From contig JADJKB010000003.1 in NCBI GenBank assembly GCA_016706225.1, positions 1,116,001-1,180,000 of the forward strand: DNA of 64,000 nt. The letters are read 5' to 3'. A program made the position numbers and the translations under genes. Below are positions 24,249-35,569 of this stretch, one piece after another (position 1 is the stretch's first letter; every line of letters starts with the position of its first letter). The notes below the pieces were generated by a model. It was given only the letters and a program-made list of their open reading frames with translations, was not told the origin of the DNA and ran no database searches. Source of the DNA: Myxococcales bacterium (GTDB lineage: Bacteria; Myxococcota_A; Polyangia; Polyangiales; Polyangiaceae).

Positions 24249-25517
24249 ATGGCTGAAGTGGTGCGCGCGAATCCCCCGGACGAGGCAAGAAGACCAGACA
24301 GCGGGGCCCAGGACTTCTCCCTGCAGCACCTGATGCGCCGCGCGCTCGACGCCGCCAGCACCCTCGAGCTCCGAGCGCGAGAAGACCAGGTCTTTCGCTC
24401 CGTGACGGAGCAGATCAACTCCGGCGTCTACCTCGACGAGGTGGCGAACCACATCTACGAGTCGTTCCGGGACCTGATCCCCTACGACCGCATCGGACTG
24501 GCGTTGCTCGAGCAGGACGACCGCGTGCTCCGCGCGCGCTGGGCACGAGCCGAGTACGCACCCGGTGGGATTGGCCGTGGCTTCGCCGCGCCGATGAAGG
24601 GCAGCAGCCTCCAGCGCATCCTCGAGACCCGGCAGCCACGCATCATCAACGACCTCGAGGCCTATCTCGCGGCCAACCCCCATTCGGTATCCACGGCCAA
24701 GATCCGAACGGAGGGCGTGCAGTCGAGCTTGACTTGTCCCCTCGTCGCTGCCGGCCGTCCAGTTGGCTTCTTGTTCTTCTCCAGCCTGCAACGCGCCACC
24801 TACGAGGCGGTACACGTCGAGCTGTTTCAGGGGATCGCCAACTTGCTCTCGGTGGTCGTGGAGCGCGCCCACACGCTGGAAAATCTGGCCAGCCTGAACC
24901 AGGAGCTGGCGACGAAGAACCGGGAGCTGCGCCGCGCCAACGCCCGGGTTCGCCACATGACCGTCACCGATCCGCTGACCCGGATCGCCAATCGCCGAGG
25001 ACTGACGACCGCCCTGAAGATGGCGGCTTCGTTCTCGGACCGCCGCGGGGTCCCACTATCCGTCGTCAGCTTCGACGTCGACCACTTCAAACGAGTGAAC
25101 GACACCCACGGACACGACGTCGGCGACCGCGTGCTCAAACACGTCGCGCAACTGACCCAGCGCACTTGCCGCCGAGAAGATCTGGCGGGGCGCGCCGGCG
25201 GCGAGGAGTTTCTGGTGGTGTTACCGGCGACCAACGAAGAGCAGGCGAAGGTCGTCGCGGAGCGTCTGCGAACCAGCCTGGCAGGCTCGCCGGTGAAGGG
25301 CGCAGACGTCAGCGTGACCGCGAGCTTCGGCGTCGCCGAGCGCGCGACCGGCGAGAGCCTCGACTCACTCCTGCATCGGGTGGATCGCGCGCTGTATGCG
25401 GCAAAACACGGCGGACGGAATCGGACCGAGCTCGCGTCGTGCCTCGACCCGGAGGCGTCGGAGGAACCCGCTCTCGCCCAGCCGGTAACCTCGGCTGCGA
25501 GCGCAGACGGTCCGTGA
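24249..25517 (+). CDS. GAF-GGDEF diguanylate cyclase
   Basis: 422 residues, cytoplasmic. A GAF domain covers about 50-205 (DRIGLALLEQDDRVLRARWA to LLSVVVERAHTLENL), then a coiled coil (about 210-235), then a GGDEF domain (about 237-400). The catalytic motif is GGEEF, an active variant (about residues 316-320). The inhibitory I-site RRED lies exactly five residues before it, so product inhibition by c-di-GMP is expected. Other family blocks are VTDPLTRIANRRGL and VSFDVDHFKRVNDTHGHDVGD. It makes c-di-GMP, controlled by a ligand of the GAF domain. It sits 91 bases after the metallophosphoesterase, in the same direction. Confidence 0.95.
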   Translation: MAEVVRANPPDEARRPDSGAQDFSLQHLMRRALDAASTLELRAREDQVFRSVTEQINSGVYLDEVANHIYESFRDLIPYDRIGLALLEQDDRVLRARWARAEYAPGGIGRGFAAPMKGSSLQRILETRQPRIINDLEAYLAANPHSVSTAKIRTEGVQSSLTCPLVAAGRPVGFLFFSSLQRATYEAVHVELFQGIANLLSVVVERAHTLENLASLNQELATKNRELRRANARVRHMTVTDPLTRIANRRGLTTALKMAASFSDRRGVPLSVVSFDVDHFKRVNDTHGHDVGDRVLKHVAQLTQRTCRREDLAGRAGGEEFLVVLPATNEEQAKVVAERLRTSLAGSPVKGADVSVTASFGVAERATGESLDSLLHRVDRALYAAKHGGRNRTELASCLDPEASEEPALAQPVTSAASADGP

Positions 25518-25543
25518 CCGCCGCGCCGTGATATTCCTCGCTG

Positions 25544-26797
25544 ATGCGACCCTGGCGCGCGTTTCTCCTTGGCTCGTCCATCGCGGCGTTTGCTTCGACC
25601 CTCAGCGTAGGTGCAGCAGCCTACGACGCCGACCACGTCTTCATCACCAATCGCGGTGGGAACAACGTGCTCGAGCTCGACGCGAGCCTGAACTACGTGA
25701 AGAGCTGGTTCGACGGCGCCGGGCTCAGTGTGCCAAATGGGATGGCGTTCGATCCTTCGGATCGCATCTACGTCGCCGACACCGGTAACAATCGCATCGT
25801 GGTGTTCAACGCCGCCGGCGCTCAGGTGACGAGCTGGGACACCGGAGCGCTCCTGGCCCCACAGGTCGAGAGCCTGAACTTCAACGCCGCCGGCCGACTC
25901 TTCGCCAGCGCGAACGCGGGCAACGGTACGGTCGCGAGCTGGAAGAGTGACGGCAGCGATCCGCAAGTGTTCGTCAAGGACAACGCTTACCTGAACCTCG
26001 GCAACGTGAACTTCTCGGCAACCGGCAACGTGTTGCTCGCCGATTTTTCCGGCTCGCATGGCGTGCGCGAGCTGCACCCGACGACCGGCGCGTTGCTCAA
26101 GGAGTTCGGCCTGGGCACGAGCAAACACGAGGACATGGTGCTCGACGCCGACGACAACATCTTCGTCTCCGCGTTCACGCAGAACAAGGTCCTGAAGTTC
26201 GACGCGACCCGCACTCAAGTTGGAACGTACTCGCCCCCCGGCCTGGTGCAGCCCACCGGCATCGTGCTCACGGCCGCTTGCAAGCTGCTCGTGGCGTCGT
26301 TCGGCACGGACGAGATCTTCGAGCTCGACTACGACGGCAGCTTCATCAAGAAGTTCAAGGTCCCGGGACTCTCGCTGCCCGAGAGTCTGGTGATCGCCAA
26401 GCTGTCGGTCGCGGGCTCGATCTCCATCGGCAATCCGGTGCCCAAATGCTCGGGGCTCGACGCCGGTGTCGGCGGCGCGGGCGGCTCGGGGGGCGGCGGC
26501 CCGAGCGGAGGGGCGGCCGGCAGCGGTGGGGCCGGTGGCACGAGCGGAGGCTCGGGGGGCGTCAGCGGCAGCGCGGGCGCGAGCGGCGGAACGACGAGCG
26601 GCGGCGGCGCGGGTGGCGGCGCAAGTGGCGGGGCGAGCGGGTCGGGCGCTGCTCCACCCAAGGGCGGAACGACCTCCGGCGACGACGGCGGCTGCGGTTG
26701 CCGCACGACCGGCCGCGAGACGAATGACACCGCTTTCGCGTGGCTCACGCTGCTCGGTTTCGCAATTCGGTTGCGAATTGCGGATTCACGACACTAG
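25544..26797 (+). CDS. Secreted NHL-type beta-propeller with MYXO-CTERM-like tail
   Basis: 417 residues. The signal peptide is about residues 1-26 (MRPWRAFLLGSSIAAFASTL then a short-Ala site). The body (27-300) is an NHL/SMP-30-like propeller: VFITNRGGNNVLELD, IYVADTGNNRIVVFN, LLADFSGSHGVREL, IFVSAFTQNKVLKFD and similar blades. A Gly/Ser-rich linker (about 305-370) leads to a C-terminus with DDGGCGCRTTG, a hydrophobic run and Arg residues, the layout of the MYXO-CTERM sorting signal for cell-surface display. Likely function: surface recognition or binding. A second protein in the window (start 52926) has a similar tail (DDGGCGCR). Confidence 0.85.
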   Translation: MRPWRAFLLGSSIAAFASTLSVGAAAYDADHVFITNRGGNNVLELDASLNYVKSWFDGAGLSVPNGMAFDPSDRIYVADTGNNRIVVFNAAGAQVTSWDTGALLAPQVESLNFNAAGRLFASANAGNGTVASWKSDGSDPQVFVKDNAYLNLGNVNFSATGNVLLADFSGSHGVRELHPTTGALLKEFGLGTSKHEDMVLDADDNIFVSAFTQNKVLKFDATRTQVGTYSPPGLVQPTGIVLTAACKLLVASFGTDEIFELDYDGSFIKKFKVPGLSLPESLVIAKLSVAGSISIGNPVPKCSGLDAGVGGAGGSGGGGPSGGAAGSGGAGGTSGGSGGVSGSAGASGGTTSGGGAGGGASGGASGSGAAPPKGGTTSGDDGGCGCRTTGRETNDTAFAWLTLLGFAIRLRIADSRH

Positions 26798-26825
26798 GAG
26801 CCGCGGCTACTCTACGAGGACTCAC

Positions 26826-28877
26826 ATGAAAGTGAACCTGTCGCTTCTGCTTGCCGTGCTCTCGACCACCGCATCTGCCTCGCTCGTCGTGGGCGGCTGC
26901 TCGTCCGATGGCTCGAGCTCGAGCCCGACGTCCGATGCGGGGAACGACGCCTCCGGCGGCAGCGCAGGCACTGGCGGAACGGGCGCTGACGCCTGCGCAA
27001 ACTGTCCGCCGCTTCCGGATCCGATCTGCACCGCGGGCTCGCGCTGGAAACCCGGCACCCAAGCCTTCGTGGAGAAGACGGCGGAGTGGGGGCTGACTGG
27101 CGTCGAGGGCTCCCGACTGAGTGTGACGGACATCGACGGAGACGGCGCGCCAGATCTCGTGGTTCGACAGGCGGCGATCGCGTCGGACGATTTTGCGTCG
27201 GGGGGCAAACGCTACGTCTGGTTGTTGCGCAACACCGGCGCCAAGAAGTTCGAAGACGTGACGAAGACGTCCGGCTTTCTGGCCATGCGCACCGACTCGA
27301 GCGGAGCCAAGGGGCGTCCCGGACAGATCATCGTGTTCGGCGACGTCGACAACGATGGTGATCTCGACGGCTACGATGCGCTGGACACCTCGAATCCCAC
27401 GAACTCCTTGGGGGAGCACAGTGAGCTCATGCTGAACGACGGCGCGGGGCACTTCGCGTTCGGCCCTGACGCGAGCGACGCGCTCAGCGCGAATCGACCT
27501 GAGAGCCCGTCGGGAGCTTCGTTCGTCGACTTCGACCGGGATGGCAACCTGGATCTGTGGGTCACGCAGTACTCGTACGCGGACACCGGACAGCTCAACG
27601 CTTCGCCGCAGCAGGACCGGCTCTACCGCGGAGATGGCAAGGGCGGCTTCGTCGAGGTGACGAACGACGTCGGCCTGACCACGTTGCCCTGGGGAAACAT
27701 CGGCGATTTGAACAACGCCCTCGCTCACAGCCAAGCCTGGGCGTCGCTCGCCTGCGATCTGAACGGCGACGGCGCCCCCGAGCTCTTGGCCGCCTCCTAC
27801 GGCCGCGCGCCGAATCATCTGTGGCAAGGTTCGATGAACGGCGCGAGCGCCAGCTTCACGAACCGCTCGTTGGCCTCAGGCTACGCCTACGACGGCGACA
27901 TGAGCTGGCAAGACAACCAATTCGCGCGTTGTTTCTGCCAGGCGAACCCCACGGCAACCGACTGCGCCGGCGTGCCAGCCCCGCTCATCACCTGCACCCA
28001 ACCCAACTGGAACCACAAGCAAGATCGCGAGCCCTTCCGGCTCGGGGGCAACAGCGGCAGCACGACCTGCGCCGACATCGACAACGACGGCGACATGGAT
28101 CTCCTGACCAGCGAGATCAAACACTGGTGGGCCGGCAAGGGCGCCGACGGCAGCGAGGTGCTCGTGAACACCGGTGCCAAGGACCTGAAGTTCGACCGCC
28201 CGGGCGACACCGCGCTCGGCCTCGAGGTCAAACACGGCACCACCAGCTGGGACGAGGGTCACATGACCAACGCCGTCTTCGACTTCGACAACGACGGCTG
28301 GCCCGACCTCTACGTGGGTGCCTCCGACTACGCGGGCAACCACGGCCTGCTCTACCACCAGGAGTCGAAGCTCTCGTTCATGGACGTCCCGATCGCCGAG
28401 GGCATCGACCACCATCGGAGCCACGGCGTGGTCTTCGCCGACTTCGACGCTGATGGCGATCTCGACGTGGTCGTCGGACACTCCCGGGCGCGCTGCGACG
28501 CGACGGCCCCGGACGACTGTTACGCGACGGCGAACGTGCGGTTCTTCGAGAACGTGATCGGCCAGAACGGCAACTTCGTTCAGATGCGGTTGGTCGGCGG
28601 CCCGGGCACGAACCGCGCGGCGATCGGCGCGCGGGTCAGCGTCGAAGCGGGGGGGGTGACCCAGACTCAGGAGGTCGGAGGTGGCCACGGTCACTACGGC
28701 TCCCAGCATCAACTGGCGCTGTCGTTTGGCCTGGGCACGGCTTGCACCGCCAAGGTCAGCGTGCGCTGGCCCGACGCGGCCCTCACGACCGAGAGCTTCG
28801 AGCTGCCATCCGGCTACCGCTTTGTCCTCGAGCAAGGCAAACCGCCGGTAGTGCTGCCACCCTCGACCAACAAGTGA
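26826..28877 (+). CDS. FG-GAP/VCBS lipoprotein with ASPIC/UnbV domain
   Basis: 683 residues from the ATG at 26826; frames further upstream overlap the NHL gene. The lipoprotein signal is MKVNLSLLLAVLSTTASASL followed by VVGGC (Cys25). The body has at least seven FG-GAP/VCBS-type repeats with Ca-binding loops, such as VTDIDGDGAPDLVV, FGDVDNDGDLDGYD, FVDFDRDGNLDLWV, CDLNGDGAPELLA, CADIDNDGDMDLL, DFDNDGWPDLYVG and FADFDADGDLDVVVG. The end (about 600-675) matches the ASPIC/UnbV domain (NRAAIGARVSVEAGG, GGGHGHYGSQHQL). Ca-stabilised surface propeller; adhesion or substrate binding is likely. Confidence 0.87.
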   Translation: MKVNLSLLLAVLSTTASASLVVGGCSSDGSSSSPTSDAGNDASGGSAGTGGTGADACANCPPLPDPICTAGSRWKPGTQAFVEKTAEWGLTGVEGSRLSVTDIDGDGAPDLVVRQAAIASDDFASGGKRYVWLLRNTGAKKFEDVTKTSGFLAMRTDSSGAKGRPGQIIVFGDVDNDGDLDGYDALDTSNPTNSLGEHSELMLNDGAGHFAFGPDASDALSANRPESPSGASFVDFDRDGNLDLWVTQYSYADTGQLNASPQQDRLYRGDGKGGFVEVTNDVGLTTLPWGNIGDLNNALAHSQAWASLACDLNGDGAPELLAASYGRAPNHLWQGSMNGASASFTNRSLASGYAYDGDMSWQDNQFARCFCQANPTATDCAGVPAPLITCTQPNWNHKQDREPFRLGGNSGSTTCADIDNDGDMDLLTSEIKHWWAGKGADGSEVLVNTGAKDLKFDRPGDTALGLEVKHGTTSWDEGHMTNAVFDFDNDGWPDLYVGASDYAGNHGLLYHQESKLSFMDVPIAEGIDHHRSHGVVFADFDADGDLDVVVGHSRARCDATAPDDCYATANVRFFENVIGQNGNFVQMRLVGGPGTNRAAIGARVSVEAGGVTQTQEVGGGHGHYGSQHQLALSFGLGTACTAKVSVRWPDAALTTESFELPSGYRFVLEQGKPPVVLPPSTNK

Positions 28878-28994
28878 CGACCCGCCGGGCGCGCCGCAGC
28901 GCGGCTCACGTTCGCAGCCTGAGCTTGAACAGGTGACGAAGCGTCACCCGCGCCGGCTGGAGCGCACACGCTCGACGTGCAATCATCAGCCTCG

Positions 28995-31280
<2,286 letters not shown>

Positions 31281-31339
31281 GGCTGCGGTTTGCGCTCGCC
31301 GCCTGGCTCGTGTTACGCGGGCCGGCTTTGGGAGGCGGC

Positions 31340-32905
31340 ATGACGACGGTCACGCGAGAAGAAGATCTGCACACCGGACCGCCGGAGGTCCGCAATCAAG
31401 GGCAGATGTTCGAGGTCGTGGGCACCATCGAGTCGCCCTACAACAACCACGATCTGGCGCCGGTGATGCTGTCGGAGCGCAAGTGGGCCACGAAGGACAT
31501 CGCCGCGCTCTGGATCTCGATGTCGGCGTGTGTACCGACCTACATGCTGGCGTCCAGCGTGATCGCCGAAGGCATGAGCTGGTGGCAGGCCGTGCTCACG
31601 ATCTTCCTCGGCAACACCATCGTGCTCGTGCCGATGTTGCTCAACGCCCACGCCGGCACGAAGTACGGCATCCCGTTTCCAGTCTACTGCCGCTCCTCGT
31701 TCGGCATCCTGGGCGCCAACGTGCCCGCCATCCTGCGCGCGCTGGTTGCCTGCGGCTGGTTCGGCATCCAGGCCTGGATTGGTGGCTGGGCCATCTACAA
31801 GATCCTCAGCGTGTGGATCCCGAGCTGGGAGCAGCTCGGCAACCTGCCGTTCATCGGCATCAACACGCCGCAGCTGGTGTGTTTCTTGTTCTTCTGGGCG
31901 ATCAACATGTGGGTCATCTACAAGGGGATCGAGTCGATCCGGATCCTCTTGAACATCAAGGCGCCGCTCTTGATCGCGCTGGGCTTGTTGTTGCTCTACT
32001 GGGCCTACTCCAAGGCCGGCGGGTTCGGCCCGATGCTGGAAAAGCCGAGCGCCTTCGACGCGGGCCAGCCCAAGGCAGGACAGTTCTGGTCCTTCTTCTT
32101 CCCGGCCCTCACCGGCATGGTCGGCTTCTGGGCGACGCTCTCGCTCAACATTCCCGACTTCACGCGTTACGCCTATTCACAGCGTGATCAGGTAGCGGGC
32201 CAGGCGCTCGGCCTGCCGACCACGATGGGGTTGTTCTCGTTCATCGGTGTGGCGGTGACCAGCGCAACCGTGGTGATTTACGGCGAAACCATCTGGGATC
32301 CGGTGGTGCTGATGACCCGCTTCAAGAACCCGGTGCTCTTGGTGGTTGCGCTCGCGGCGCTCTGCATCGCGACCTTGGCCACCAACATCGCCGCCAACGT
32401 GGTGAGCCCCGCCAACGATTTTGCCAACATCTCCCCCACCAAGATCTCGTTCCGCACCGGCGGGCTGATCACCGGCGTGATCGGCATCGTGATCCAACCC
32501 TGGCGTCTGGTGTCCGATCCCAGCGGCTACATCTTCACCTGGCTCGTGGGTTACTCCGCGCTGCTCGGAGCCATCGGCGGCGTGCTCATCGCCGACTACT
32601 ACGTGATCCGGAAGACGAAGCTGGACCTGATCCGCCTGTACGAAAAGGACGGGCCCTACTGGTACAAGGGCGGCTGGAACCCCATCGCCATCATCGCGCT
32701 GCTCGCCGGCATCCTACCCAACCTGCCGGGCTTCCTCGGTGTGGTGAAGTGGGCCAAGGTCAGCCCGTTCTGGACCGAGCTCTACCACTACGCCTGGTTC
32801 GTGGGTTTTGGTCTGTCGTTCCTGGTGTACACGGTACTCACGCTGGCAACGAAGCCATCGACTGCGGATGGGGAACGCGCGCAAACCGAGCCCGCAAACG
32901 GCTGA
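31340..32905 (+). CDS. NCS1-family nucleobase:cation symporter
   Basis: 521 residues from the ATG at 31340, which has GGAGG upstream; an earlier in-frame start at 31310 is less likely. It has about 12 membrane segments and NCS1 family signatures: NNHDLAPVMLSERKW, DIAALWISMSACVPTYM, GTKYGIPFPVYCRSSFGILG and NIPDFTRYAYSQRDQ. It imports purines, pyrimidines (uracil, cytosine), allantoin or hydantoins with a cation. Downstream genes for beta-ureidopropionase and MmsA-type dehydrogenase point to a pyrimidine or hydantoin substrate (inference). Confidence 0.92.
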   Translation: MTTVTREEDLHTGPPEVRNQGQMFEVVGTIESPYNNHDLAPVMLSERKWATKDIAALWISMSACVPTYMLASSVIAEGMSWWQAVLTIFLGNTIVLVPMLLNAHAGTKYGIPFPVYCRSSFGILGANVPAILRALVACGWFGIQAWIGGWAIYKILSVWIPSWEQLGNLPFIGINTPQLVCFLFFWAINMWVIYKGIESIRILLNIKAPLLIALGLLLLYWAYSKAGGFGPMLEKPSAFDAGQPKAGQFWSFFFPALTGMVGFWATLSLNIPDFTRYAYSQRDQVAGQALGLPTTMGLFSFIGVAVTSATVVIYGETIWDPVVLMTRFKNPVLLVVALAALCIATLATNIAANVVSPANDFANISPTKISFRTGGLITGVIGIVIQPWRLVSDPSGYIFTWLVGYSALLGAIGGVLIADYYVIRKTKLDLIRLYEKDGPYWYKGGWNPIAIIALLAGILPNLPGFLGVVKWAKVSPFWTELYHYAWFVGFGLSFLVYTVLTLATKPSTADGERAQTEPANG

Positions 32906-32912
32906 ACAACGC

Positions 32913-35441
32913 CTACTTCAACGCAATCAGCGCGTTGACGTCGAACAGCCCGCCGTCTATTTGCGCCACGGACGAGCCGCGGGCGTAGACGTCGAAGCCG
33001 GCGTAACCGGCCTTCTTGTAGTGCTCGAAGTCCTGCGCCCAGGTGTTCGAGGTGCTCATCTGCAAGTTCAGTCGCACGTCGGCGGCGCTGGGCGGCGTGA
33101 GCGCGAGCAGCGCGTACAAGACCGGCTGCTCGGCGTGAGGGTCGAAGCCGTCCGCCAGCTTCACCAGGTTGTCGAACAGCGTCTGCGCTTCTCGCGCGCG
33201 CGCCTGGCTCAGAGAAGCCGCAGTCGCTTTGTCGTAGTCCGGTCGGTTGGAGGCATCGACCGGGAAGCGGATCTCGACGGTGCGCGGGCCCACGGTCCCG
33301 ACGTTCTGAATCACTGCGCGCTCGGCCGCCGATAGCTTTTCGTAGCTCAGCGCGTGGAGTTTGTACTCCGCCGCCATTGCCTCGAGCACCGCGGAATCCT
33401 TGGCGCTCGGGATCGACGCCCGCTTCGTGGCAATCTCGGAGTCCGAGGCGCCGCGGTCGATCATCACCGCTCGCAGGTACGCGGTCAGCGCGTTCTTCAG
33501 CTCGAACTCGCTCTTGTTCGCGAACAGGCTGCCGAGCGCTTTGTCATCGAGACGAAGATCGACCACGACCGAGGTCGGCGGCCCCACGAGCGATGCGGCC
33601 GGCTCCAGGGTTGCCTGCGCCGTGAGGCGCAGCGCGCCGGCCTTCGTGACCAGATCCTTGGCAGCGGGCTCGACTCCGGCCATGGCCTGGTCCAGCGCCG
33701 CCGCGCCGTCCGCCCGCAGCTTGACCACCTGCGGGTCATCGAGCACCGAGAGCCGACACGGATCAAAAGCCTTGCTGTTCGGACACGCCTTGACCACGTA
33801 GCGCTGAAGCTCGTTGCCCGGCTTCTCGATGGCAGTGAGCGCGGCGTTGCCGCCCAGGCTCTGGATCACGGCGTCGAGGTGATCGAGGAGCTTGTCGCGC
33901 TCCATGTAGTCGTCGCCCTCTTCCGCCTGGAGAAACAGATTGGCCTCGCCCTGGGCAGGCACACTCGGATTCGCCGGGTCGAACACCAGCCCACTCATGC
34001 CAACACGGGTGTGGCCGTGGGACGAAAAGAGCCAGCCGCTCTGTTTGTGGAGGCCGTCGAAGAGCAGCGTCCGTGCGCCGCCCGGCGTCTGGATCACCAC
34101 CGAGCCCTGAGTCTCCTCGATGCTCTTGAAGAAGCTCATGCCGAAGATGTCGATGCCTGCGTACGACGTCGCCGCCACGCCGGAGCGCGACAGATCGAAC
34201 TCGGCAATCACGCTCGGATCACCCTGAGCCGAGAGCGCCTGTGCCAACCGGATGTCACCGCGCAGCGCCTGGGCGAGCGCCTGTTCGATCGCGGCCGGAT
34301 CGGAACCGCCATCCAGCTTGAAGCGCAGCCGCGCTACCGACAATCGCGTCTCTTTCTTGGTCTTCTCGGCGCGCGCGGCGATGAAGTTGAGCTTGGCGTT
34401 CATCTGGTTCTGGAGCGCTTTTTCCACCAGACGGCCCAGATCGACATCGATCCCTCCGATGCTGACCTTGCTCTTCACGAGTCCCTGGATGCCCCAGCCA
34501 TCCGTCAGCGCAATGCTCGCGCTCTTGACCGATGCGCTCGACACACCCACGTCCACGACGACCTCGTCACCCGCGAGGCGCACGAGCTGCACGTCCATCT
34601 GCCCGGACAGGTGCGCGCGCAGACCGCCCGAGAGCACGAGGTTGTAGCTGACGCCGGCGGCCGGTGTCGCAACCAACAGCGGGACACCGACACCCAGGTT
34701 CAGACCGACACTGCCCGCGCCGCTGAGGGCCATGAGCTCCCCAGGTTTCATGGCGCGCACGTCGGACGCGCTGCGAGGAACGACGAATCCGCGCGTGCTC
34801 TTGATCGCTGCGAGCGGTGCGCCCCCGAGGGCCGCGGCCTCGCTGCCGAAAGGTGCGATCACCCGAGCCGCGAGGTTCCCGTTCGCGGCGAAGCCGACCG
34901 ACACACTTGCCCCACCCAGCCCGCCCGCGGTCAGCCCCCAGTTGTGACCGAGCGACGCCCCAATCTGGAAGGCAAACTCGCCGTAGACGCTGTCGTTCGA
35001 GGCATGAAGGTGCTCGCGTCGCAGCCGGTTGACCTCGGTGGTCAGCTCACGCTCGCCGTACGCAACCGCCAGGCCCGTGGCCAGGTTGTCGAGGTTGCCC
35101 AGCGTCAGGTCGTTCTTCGCCTTGTCGGCGGTCGCGTACACCTTGGGCTCGCCCAGCTTGATGCCGGCATAGGTGCTGACCGTCAGCGCGTCGTTCAATT
35201 GGTCCGACGCGAGGCCCGCGCCCACACTCATCAGATCACCCAGGTCGAGTTTCTTGGCGTCGCGCCAGAGCGAGGTGATCGAACCCCAGCCATCACATTT
35301 GCCGTCACAACTGACACCGAGCTGCTCACCGGGATCCGTGGAGCCGCCGCCCGCGCTGTCCGAGGTACTGCACGCGCTGAGGGCGACCGCACCGAGCGCC
35401 ATGGCGCCCGTGAGATTGATGAAACGAAGCCGTCGGGACAT
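32913..35441 (-). CDS. Large lipoprotein of unknown family
   Basis: 842 residues from the ATG at 35441, which gives the signal MSRRLRFINLTGAMALGAVA with lipobox LSAC (Cys24). The mature N-terminus has a short Cys-containing patch (VSCDGKCDGW). The middle (about 100-330) is Gly/Ala/Val-rich with alternating beta-type strands, and the C-terminal half is helical with beta stretches. No known domain or catalytic motif was recognised. It converges on the NCS1 gene with a 7-base gap and diverges from the M20 gene. Candidate for an outer-membrane-associated structural protein (inference only). Confidence 0.75.
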   Translation of the reverse strand: MSRRLRFINLTGAMALGAVALSACSTSDSAGGGSTDPGEQLGVSCDGKCDGWGSITSLWRDAKKLDLGDLMSVGAGLASDQLNDALTVSTYAGIKLGEPKVYATADKAKNDLTLGNLDNLATGLAVAYGERELTTEVNRLRREHLHASNDSVYGEFAFQIGASLGHNWGLTAGGLGGASVSVGFAANGNLAARVIAPFGSEAAALGGAPLAAIKSTRGFVVPRSASDVRAMKPGELMALSGAGSVGLNLGVGVPLLVATPAAGVSYNLVLSGGLRAHLSGQMDVQLVRLAGDEVVVDVGVSSASVKSASIALTDGWGIQGLVKSKVSIGGIDVDLGRLVEKALQNQMNAKLNFIAARAEKTKKETRLSVARLRFKLDGGSDPAAIEQALAQALRGDIRLAQALSAQGDPSVIAEFDLSRSGVAATSYAGIDIFGMSFFKSIEETQGSVVIQTPGGARTLLFDGLHKQSGWLFSSHGHTRVGMSGLVFDPANPSVPAQGEANLFLQAEEGDDYMERDKLLDHLDAVIQSLGGNAALTAIEKPGNELQRYVVKACPNSKAFDPCRLSVLDDPQVVKLRADGAAALDQAMAGVEPAAKDLVTKAGALRLTAQATLEPAASLVGPPTSVVVDLRLDDKALGSLFANKSEFELKNALTAYLRAVMIDRGASDSEIATKRASIPSAKDSAVLEAMAAEYKLHALSYEKLSAAERAVIQNVGTVGPRTVEIRFPVDASNRPDYDKATAASLSQARAREAQTLFDNLVKLADGFDPHAEQPVLYALLALTPPSAADVRLNLQMSTSNTWAQDFEHYKKAGYAGFDVYARGSSVAQIDGGLFDVNALIALK

Positions 35442-35569
35442 GGGGGGCAGCGTAGCGCGTGTGTGTCGCGTTGCGAACCCCAGTCGGCAAATTTCCGGCA
35501 CAGGCTGGCAGGGTCGCGCGAAACGCTCGCCGCTAGCGGCACGCGAGCTGTCTCTGCATACTATCGGTC

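Noticed and set aside
35559..35564. TACTAT as a -10 box before the M20 gene
   Set aside because: It lies 5 bases before the start codon and has no -35 partner at 16-18 bases.
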